Positions 57,480 to 64,000 of a DNA stretch of 64,000 nucleotides are shown here, piece by piece. Source of the DNA: Campanula takesimana. Lineage: Eukaryota; Streptophyta; Magnoliopsida; Asterales; Campanulaceae. Below the pieces are notes generated by a model. That model was not told the DNA's origin, did not search any database, and saw nothing but the letters and a program-made list of their open reading frames with translations. Each line of letters begins with the position of its first letter. Within the stretch, counting starts at the first letter, position 1. The DNA lies in the NCBI GenBank assembly GCA_026119855.1, contig JAOWBW010001126.1, positions 186,001 to 250,000 of the forward strand, in the 5' to 3' direction. The translations under genes were made by a program, and so were the position numbers.

Positions 57480-57835
57480 GAGCATTGGAAGAGGATAATA
57501 TCCAGTAGCTTCAATCAGCTCCATGAACTGATTGATCGAGGATATTCTGAATACTCAACACCAACTTCAACAAAGTTCGGAACTGGCATCAAGACGCGTC
57601 TGCATCCAGGACTTTCAATGTAGAGCATTGGAGGAGGATAATGTCCAGTACGTTCAATCAACCATTGACGAGGACATTCAGAAGTCTACATCTACATCAA
57701 AACCGTCCAGTACTTTCAATGAGGAATTGGAAGAGGACATGTTCAGTACTTTTGATCAGCCATTGAAAGAGAACATCCAGGGATCCAGCACTTTCAATCA
57801 ACTATTGAAAGAGGATAATATCCAGTACTCTTAAT
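57480..57835 (+). repeat. Degenerate ~45-bp repeats of element C
   Basis: About eight loose copies built on 'ccagtactttcaat' and 'attggaagaggataatatcc'. Confidence 0.65.
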
Positions 57836-58080
57836 GTAAAGCATTGATTGAGGATATTCCCCAACAACTTCAACACAGTCTGCAACACAGTCTGCACCAG
57901 CAACACCGTCAACCGCGATGCTCCATCAGTAACAGAAGGTATATTCAGAATTGGGTCAAGGACATTGATTCCTCAGTATGGGTTACTCTCTAAGCTCTAA
58001 ACTTTTACTTACCGCAAGTATTGCTTTAAAAAGGATTTTCAAAATACCTCAAACAACCGTTTTTGCGTGTTTTTGGAGTC

Positions 58081-58138
58081 GAACTACGTTTGGTCTGATT
58101 TCCTTCCAAGGAATACGTAGGCAGCTTTATAGCACGAC
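58081..58138 (+). other. HP1 hairpin motif near 3' end of element C
   Basis: GAACTACGTTTGGTCTGATT, inner arms TTCCTT/AAGGAA, outer CTACG/CGTAG. It ends about 65 bp before the purine tract, much as the last HP1 copy of B does. Confidence 0.65.
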
Positions 58139-58199
58139 CATACCCAAAGTTCTAAATGGTGTCTTTTCTATCGACAACGTTACTTCTTCCATAAGTATC

Positions 58200-58214
58200 G
58201 TTGCCGAGGGGCTC
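58200..58214 (+). promoter_or_regulatory. Polypurine tract of element C
   Basis: GTTGCCGAGGGGCTC next to the 3' LTR. Confidence 0.68.
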
Positions 58215-58614
58215 TGTAGACACCCCATTTTGAACTCAAATTTATGATTACACTACTCTCGTGTCTCGCCTTTGTGTTTTGATGAAAACTCATTAGTTTT
58301 GGCATGTTTCGTTAAGTTTCTGACTGACTCCGTTAGTTAGGGGCTAAACTGAACAAAGAAACTATAGACAAGGATAAAACAGTAATGTTTCACTGGATGC
58401 CTCGTACGAGACATCTCCTTTGTCTGTGAGTCTGATTCGCTTCCTTCTCCATCCCGATCTCTTTCTTGGCCAACACTCTCCTAATCCGGGGAATATCTAA
58501 TAGGATACTTCTTGGAGGTTTCCTACTGATTTCCTTACCTCATTAAACCTCTCTACTTGGTCCCTAAGCAATCTAAGCCTATAAAAAAAGAGTCTTTTAA
58601 CCCTAGACTCTCCT

Positions 58615-59136
58615 TGTGATAACCCCCATCCCACATCGGAAATATGTGGGAATTGAGTGTGCTATATAGAAGGCCCATACACTCCTACTAAGCATCAAAT
58701 CATCCATTGGACTTTTGGAGGCCTGTGATGGGCTGTGGTTGACCCAATTGAGGAGATGCTTGGTGGGCTAGTGTATGGTACCTATGTGGCGGGTCGGGCT
58801 TACGGGCTCGGGTCGTGACAAATGGTATCAGAGCGGAACCCCGGCCTTAAGGCTTGCGAGCTAGCCCGGGGGTACGATCTGGGTATTGATTGACATTGCC
58901 AGGGACGGCAAGGGTTTGAGTGGGGGAGATTGTGATATCCCCCATCCCACATCGGAAATATGTGGGAATTGAGTGTGCTATATAGAAGGCCCATACACTC
59001 CTACTAAGCATCAAATCATCCATTGGACTTTTGGAGGCCTGTGATGGGCTGTGGTTGACCCAATTGAGGAGATGCTTGGTGGGCTAGTGTATGGTACCTA
59101 TGTGGCGGGTCGGGCTTGCGGGCTCGGGTCGTGACA
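58615..59136 (+). mobile_element. TRIM copy 1 (522 bp)
   Basis: LTRs of 206 bp at 58615-58820 and 58931-59136, starting TGTGATA and ending GTGACA, with CTATATAG as possible TATA box. The 110-bp interior starts with TGGTATCAGAGC (58823-58834), the initiator-Met tRNA primer site, and ends in a GGGGGAGAT purine tract. No coding capacity. Confidence 0.9.
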
Positions 59137-59141
59137 AACTT

Positions 59142-59663
59142 TGTAACGACCCGAGCCAGCAGACCCGACCCGCCACATAGGTACCACACACTAGCCCACC
59201 AAGCATCTCCTCAATTGGGTCAACCACAGCCCATCACAGGCCTCCAAAAGTCCAATGGATGATTTGATGTTTAGTAGGAGTATATGGGCCTTCTATATAG
59301 CACACTCAATTCCCACATATTTCCGATGTGGGATGGGGGATATCACAATCTCCCCCACTCAAACCCTTGCCGTCCCTGGCAAGGTCAATCAATACCCAGA
59401 TCGTACCCCTGGGCTAGCTCGCAAGCCTTAAGGCCGGGGTTCCGCTCTGATACCATTTGTAACGACCCGAGCCAGCAGACCCGACCCGCCACATAGGTAC
59501 CACACACTAGCCCACCAAGCATCTCCTCAATTGGGTCAACCACAGCCCATCACAGGCCTCCAAAAGTCCAATGGATGATTTGATGCTTAGTAGGAGTGTA
59601 TGGGCCTTCTATATAGCACACTCAATTCCCACATATTTCCGATGTGGGATGGGGGATATCACA
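59142..59663 (-). mobile_element. TRIM copy 2, inverted (522 bp)
   Basis: Same element in opposite orientation: LTRs at 59142-59347 and 59458-59663, primer site at 59455-59444. It is separated from copy 1 by 5 bp (AACTT). The pair as a whole is flanked by CTCCT (58610-58614, 59664-59668). Confidence 0.9.
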
Positions 59664-60001
59664 CTCCTAATGCTAGTTAATGGTTCCTAGTAATAAAAAA
59701 AGAGGTTAACAACTCTCTAATCAGTCCTTCTCCAAAGAATCCCGTTTTTATTCCTTCCTCACACCAAAACACCACCAAAAACTCATCTTTTCAAGCCAAA
59801 ACCATCATAAAACTCTTGGATCATTAAGGCCTTAGTCAAGGCCATCAATTGGAATCTCAAGAACGCTTTGGTGCTCCTTGACCTTTCCAATCCATAACTT
59901 AACCCCCAAACTCAAGAATTTCACGGTCCGTGTTCCGTTCAATAACATGGTGGCGACTCTCAATTCAAAAAGGCGAGCGGGAACCTTCTCGGGTGCAAAC
60001 A

Positions 60002-60499
60002 CTTTGGTACACCAAAGATTTGAATTTTAAACTTGTAGGTTATTCAGATGCGGACTACGCAGCATGCACAATTGACAGGAAGAGCACAAGCGGCACTTAT
60101 CATTTCCTTGGATATCGACTTGTGTCATGGGCTAGTAAAAAGCAAGCTGCAGTTTCTGTCTCAACCACTGAAGCAGAATATATCGCTGCTGGAAGCTGTT
60201 GCTGTCAGATTCTATGGATGAAGTAGCAATTGGTGGACTATGACATCAAAGAAGAAAATTGTCCCATCTACTACGACAATACATCAACGATTGCTGTTTC
60301 TGAAAATCCTGTCATGCATTCAAAGACCAAGCACATTGACATAAAATATCACTTCCTCAAAGACCACGTGGAAAAAGGCAACATACATTTGGAATACGTG
60401 GGAACCGACTATCAAATCGCTGATATCCTTATAAAAGCACTAGATGCTAAAAGGTTCATCTTTTTGAGAGGTGAAATGGGTATGCTTGAACTTAGCTAA
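60002..60499 (+). pseudogene. SIRE RNase H, third fragment
   Basis: Continues the SIRE pol after the duplication CTTTG. Copia RNase H residues: 'VGYSDADYAACTIDRKSTSG', 'STTEAEYIAAGSC', 'IYYDNTSTIAV' and 'HSKTKHIDIKYHF'. A TAG at 60224-60226 (CAG in relatives) lies between them. The gene ends at TAA 60497-60499. Confidence 0.88.
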
Positions 60500-61242
60500 A
60501 TCTTGTCCATATGATTTATCAATACTAATGATCTTGTGTTTTCTTGATAAAATTCTAAGTTAGACAAACATCATGCGCCTGCGCACATGAACCAGAAGGC
60601 AATGATGCGTATAAGGTAAACCAGAAGTTAACTCTGCGCATTATAATGCTGCGCACAAGCATCTTGCGCATAACACGTGGACCTAAGGTAAGTTCTCTTT
60701 TTAATAGTTTCACTTAGGTCCTTGACTTGCTGAGTCATCATAATTCGCAAGGGTACTTGTGCAATTATTATTTTTCCCTCGTCATTTTTTTAATTTTTTT
60801 GGGAAATTACCTTTCTGCCCTTTGCGCACGTCCCATCTTATTTAATGCAAAAGCATTGAGTGACGCGCCATTAATGCTCGTTGTGTGCTATTTATGACGG
60901 AATGGGAAAGATTCTTTTTGACCATTAAATGCCTGACACACGCGCGTGGCTAGGTCATTTCACGCGCGTTCCTCATTAGTCCACGTCACCTGCTCGTGCG
61001 CCTCACCTGCGCGTGCTCCTCACTCGCCTGACTTTTACCAACCTTTGTAAGCGCATGGTGACATCACCCCATCCTTTTTTGTTGATTAAAACTCCCCTCC
61101 GCCGTCTCTCTCCTCACTTGCATTTGCTCAAACTCCTTCCTCATTCAAACCGCCTCATTTTTCTCTCTACTTTCAGTCACTTCTCTCTCTACTCTCTGCA
61201 CCATTTCTACTCCCTTTTTCATAAAATTTTCTATAAAAACTC
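60500..61242 (+). other. SIRE region between pol and env-like gene
   Basis: About 740 bp with no ORF of note, rich in TGCGCA/TGCGCC hexamers. At 60940-61020 it has CpG blocks ('cacgcgcgtgg', 'cacgcgcgttcc', 'cctgcgcgtgctcc'), followed by a pyrimidine-rich, leader-like stretch up to the ATG at 61243. A promoter is possible; a weak TATA-like 'gattaaaac' lies near 61082. Confidence 0.5.
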
Positions 61243-64000
61243 ATGGCTCCTAAGAAATCATCATCTACAACATCAAAGAAACAAGAGGACCCTCAAATGG
61301 TATGATTCTAAACTCAAGCTTTTCAGTTTTTCCGCCATTGTCGAGTTCAAAGGTTCTGAGTTTCCCCTTTCTGATTTCTCTATGATCCATTGCTCGTTTT
61401 TCAAATTATTTAATGCTATGTGCTCATTTTACTTGTGTCTATTCATATATGTAATTTGTTTTACGATCAATGATCATTTGATATGATTTCTGAGATTTTT
61501 CATATTTTATGTCTTTTTGAATTCTCTTTCGTTTTTCTCAGATCCTGGGTGTTTAATGTTGTTGTTGTTGTTATGGTTTACTTATTTGTGTGTGATTTTT
61601 CATTGCGAACATTTTGATATGCTTTTTATGCATTTTGGAGCACTTTGACATTTTTATGTTCTTCGTGTATTCAATACATGTTCTTAATGTTCTTGATGAA
61701 TAGTCCTATGATGTGCCTTGGGTTGATTATTGATTGTGTTTCTGCTTTTCGCTCCCATTCTAGGCGTTTGATTTGAATTGTGTTTTAGACATCTTTATCC
61801 TTTATACTTTTATTATTTTATTCTATGGAGTTTAGTTCATGCGCTGCGCATATCGCTCATGCGCATGCGCTTCTCTCCATACGCATGTCCAACCTAATTC
61901 TTAAACTTTGCTTTACGCAGAACTTAAACTATTTCATTCCCGGTTGGGAAATTGATGCTGAAGATCTTGAGCATGATGCGCTTGGACGCTACATGATGGA
62001 GATCATGGACAAGTCTGGCATCCTGCCCCTGTTCACTAAAGGCCAGTCATTCATCCTCCCTTCCTACATAGACGAATTCTTCAGCAACGCCGAAGAAATA
62101 GAGCGTGTCTATGATGATATTACTGTCCCTTGCTTGAAGAGCTCTATCCGTGGGATTTCTGTGACCATTAACTATGCGCATATCAGACAGACTATGGGTT
62201 TGCCTGCGTGCAACAAGAAGAAGCTACCTCAAGATGCGCAGGACAAAGTTGCGCAAAAGCTAATCAAGATTCCTAGTCTGGTTGGTCAATACAACAACCA
62301 TGATAGGAAGGAATTTGGAGAATTGATGTTCCACCTCTGCACTCTCATCGGTGACACCATCAATTGCAAGAATGGGAACAAGTCTACTTTTATCAGCAAG
62401 CAGTGGATGTGCTGCGCTGCCATCTACAAGAAGAAGATTTTGAGTTGGGCTGAAATCATTTTTGAAGAGTTAGTACGTTGGGTGCGCGTCTAAAAAAAGA
62501 AGGCTGCTGATCCAAAGGGACCACCAAAGTACAAGACACATTGCAGAATTCTAACTGCAATCTTTATGCGCTTTCCTTCTGTGTGCAATTTGGTGGATGA
62601 AGACCCCTCTATGAAAGTTGATGTGACTTCTACGCGCACGTATACTCACGTATTCTTTCAGAATTTCCGTCGTGAAGTCAACAACTACGATTACTACATG
62701 TACTGGGCTGCGGACCCCATTGAGGCGTTTGAAGATATTCACCCTGAAGAACAAGGGTCCCCTCCTGTCTCTAGTGGTGATATATATGAGGCTTCTTCAA
62801 CTGAATCAGAATCTGAGAAAGAATCATTCTATGAGCCAGTCCCAAGTAGAGTGGGTGACAAAGAAAAAGGCAAGGGTCTAGCTGCTGATGCGCCACCGCG
62901 CAAGAAGATGAAGGCAAAGCAATCTGCTGCGCCTGGAATTAAAATCAAAGAGCCTACTGCCCCTGCTCCAAAGCGCAAGGCTACTGCTGACCCTGAGCCT
63001 CCAAAGAAATCCAAAAAATCTAAGGCTACTAAGCCTGAAAAGAAGAAAAAAAAAAGAAAAATAAGAAAGCCAAAGTCTCAAGAACCCTACTGGATGAATC
63101 TGATGAAGACATCCAAGTAGAGGCTGATGATGTTGCTGCGCCTCCTCCTCCTGCGCCTAAGCCAAAGCGCCCCTCTAATTCTACTCCTGCGCCTCAAGAA
63201 GATAAATTTGAAGGTGCTTTCAATGACCCTCTCTTAAACCCTTCCAAATCCACTGGAACTTCCAAGGCTGCACCATCTAAGGGGGAGAAAGCCAAGGAGA
63301 TGCGCAAGGATGTCTCCAGCGAGGATGAAATTCCTCTATCTGCTAAGAAGAGCACCCCTAAGGATCAGACTACGCCAAAGAGCCGCATGAAGAAGATTAC
63401 TTCCAAGCGTCCCATGGACTTATCTGATGATGAATCTGATTCTCCGCGTGCCGACTTAAATGCGCGTGAAGCTGCCAGGAAAGCAAGGCTGGAATCCATT
63501 GCGCAAAGGAATGCTGAGCAGCAAGCTTCAACCATTTTCATTGATAGTGAAGGCTTTACTTATGATGCGCCCGATCCCACTGTGGACCCTGATGCGCCTA
63601 TAATTGATGATGCTGCGGATTCAAGTTCAGAAGACTATGCTATCCATTAATCTCCTATCCATGCGCATACATCTCCTGTTCATGCGCAAGCTGCTACAAC
63701 TGATACTGCTATTCCTGTGCACACTACTGGGGCTTCTCAAACTTCTCCACAAGTTATCCCCATAGTTCCTCCAGCAACTGCTCCCTCGGATCCTTCAAGT
63801 GCTTCAACAGACATGCGCCAAATCTTGGCCATGCTCCAAACCATCCAAGCAAATCAATTTGCCGCGCAAACCCAGCATTTCCAGGTGGTCACTGCGCAAG
63901 CTTAGATCCAAGAGCAACTGGATGCACAGTCTGCAAGGCTAGATGTGCAAGCCAGTTTGCTACAGGCTATTGATTATGCCATTAATGAGGAGAGTTCAAC
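61243..64000 (+). pseudogene. SIRE env-like gene, probably spliced, decayed, runs off the window
   Basis: Exon 1 61243-61299 encodes 19 residues (starting MAPKKSSS) and exon 2 starts at 61921 in the same frame. Exon 2 holds 'GWEIDAEDLEHDALGRYM' and 'LKSSIRGISVTINYAHI' with 'MGLP', resembling the putative plant transposon domain (PF20167 type) of env-like ORFs. Next comes a long Lys/Pro/Ser-rich tail ('APKRKATADPEPPKKSKK'), then Gln/Ala-rich, coiled-coil-like sequence near 63800-63960. Lesions: TAA 62491-62493, a 1-nt slip in an A-run near 63050, TAA 63648-63650 and TAG 63903-63905. I see no signal peptide or convincing membrane segment, so 'env-like' refers to position only. Unspliced, the frame could start at 61825. 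Confidence 0.62.
61300..61920 (+). other. Candidate intron in the SIRE env-like gene
   Basis: 621 bp, from ATG|GTATGA to a T-rich stretch and CTTTACGCAG|AAC. It is T-rich like plant introns, has stops in frame after the donor, and its removal joins phase-0 exons in frame. Confidence 0.5.

Larger units (their letters stand above)
55451..58199 (+). other. 3' non-coding region of element C
   Basis: 2.7 kb without pol. It contains a 33-nt poly-A run (55917-55950), HP2 (56667-56697), a second poly-A run (56718-56738), loosely repeated ~45-bp units (57480-57835) and HP1 (58081-58138). A 100-codon ORF over the repeats (57532-57834) is low-complexity and not supported as a gene. Confidence 0.7.
23442..60001 (+). 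mobile_element. Element C: gag-only LTR element (TR-GAG type), host of E
   Basis: Plus-strand element with 5' LTR 23442-24432, exact tRNA-Arg primer site, 1.9-kb leader, one gag gene, 2.7 kb of non-coding sequence, purine tract and 3' LTR 58215-60001. TSD CTTTG at 23437-23441 and 60002-60006 lies in the SIRE pol. Without the 27.7-kb insertion E and the TRIM pair it would be about 7.8 kb. No protease, RT or integrase is present, so it would need enzymes from a relative. Confidence 0.9.
58215..60001 (+). repeat. 3' LTR of element C, with TRIM pair and a deletion
   Basis: LTR parts 58215-58614 and 59669-60001, with TATAAAAA at 58580-58587. Relative to the 5' LTR it lacks about 255 bp at 59867 (between 'aagaacgcttt' and 'ggtgctcc') and a ~21-bp palindrome copy near 58415. 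Confidence 0.9.

Noticed and set aside
57532..57834. 100-codon ORF in the C 3' region as a protein gene
   Set aside because: It lies over degenerate ~45-bp repeats, whose open frame is a by-product of repetition.
58615..59663. Cassandra-type TRIM with 5S rRNA in its LTR
   Set aside because: I could not recognise 5S internal promoter boxes in the 206-bp LTR; the primer site alone is shared by many TRIMs.
61825..61920. Native N-terminus of the env-like protein starting at 61825
   Set aside because: This stretch is low-complexity and ends at a good splice acceptor; joining from the 61243 exon fits better, though it is not proven.

Overview
The window is a plant nuclear chromosome segment, probably from a eudicot, made entirely of transposable elements. 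The evidence is five groups of plant LTR retrotransposons (Ty3/gypsy Tat lineage, SIRE-type and another Ty1/copia, TRIMs, non-autonomous LTR elements), primer-binding sites matching plant tRNAs, and TATA-type LTR promoters. I see no ordinary host gene, no tRNA or rRNA gene and no CRISPR array. The species cannot be named from this sequence.

Layout. (1) 1-7784: Tat-lineage gypsy element 'Tat-1' on the minus strand, cut off by the window on the left and truncated on the right, with a plant-mobile-domain ORF antisense to its pol. (2) A broken SIRE/Maximus-type copia element on the plus strand is the host for everything to the right. Its gag/protease lies at 7785-9119, its reverse transcriptase at 22181-23441, and its RNase H plus env-like gene at 60002-64000. 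(3) In its first gap sit a minus-strand copia element G (9120-12838, 3' LTR intact, 5' half lost) and non-autonomous repeat-rich element A (12839-22180, minus strand, 3' end lost). One deletion appears to have fused G to A and removed the SIRE integrase. (4) In its second gap sits element C (23442-60001, TSD CTTTG), a gag-only, pol-less LTR element. (5) Inside the C gag is Tat-lineage element E (26553-54265, minus strand, TSD CCTGC). (6) Inside the 3' part of E is element B (28357-43812, plus strand, TSD GGCGG), a close inverted relative of A. (7) Inside the B 3' LTR is a probable solo LTR (41549-43608, TSD CTACA). (8) Inside the C 3' LTR is an inverted pair of TRIMs (58615-59663, TSD CTCCT). 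The nesting SIRE > C > E > B > solo LTR is five levels deep, each boundary after SIRE being marked by a 5-bp target-site duplication. By-eye LTR divergences fall in the same order.

How the parts relate. E and Tat-1 encode (in decayed form) gag, protease, a G-patch-like segment, reverse transcriptase, two RNase H domains and integrase. A, B and C carry the same kinds of tRNA-Arg primer site and purine tract but no pol, so they probably depended on relatives like E for enzymes. All five Tat-type elements share two short hairpin motifs, called HP1 and HP2 here. They are always in the sense orientation of their element and show compensatory base changes, which suggests function at the RNA level.

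Most interesting: HP1 and HP2; the repeat arrays of A/B, built on units containing W-box, telobox and RY cores; the antisense gene of E, which has its own TATA box under the same CpG-rich motif used in the E LTR; reiterated CpG-rich near-palindromes upstream of the TATA box in all four LTR families examined; and an in-frame candidate intron in the SIRE env-like gene. All coordinates, identities and counts were read by eye without alignment software.
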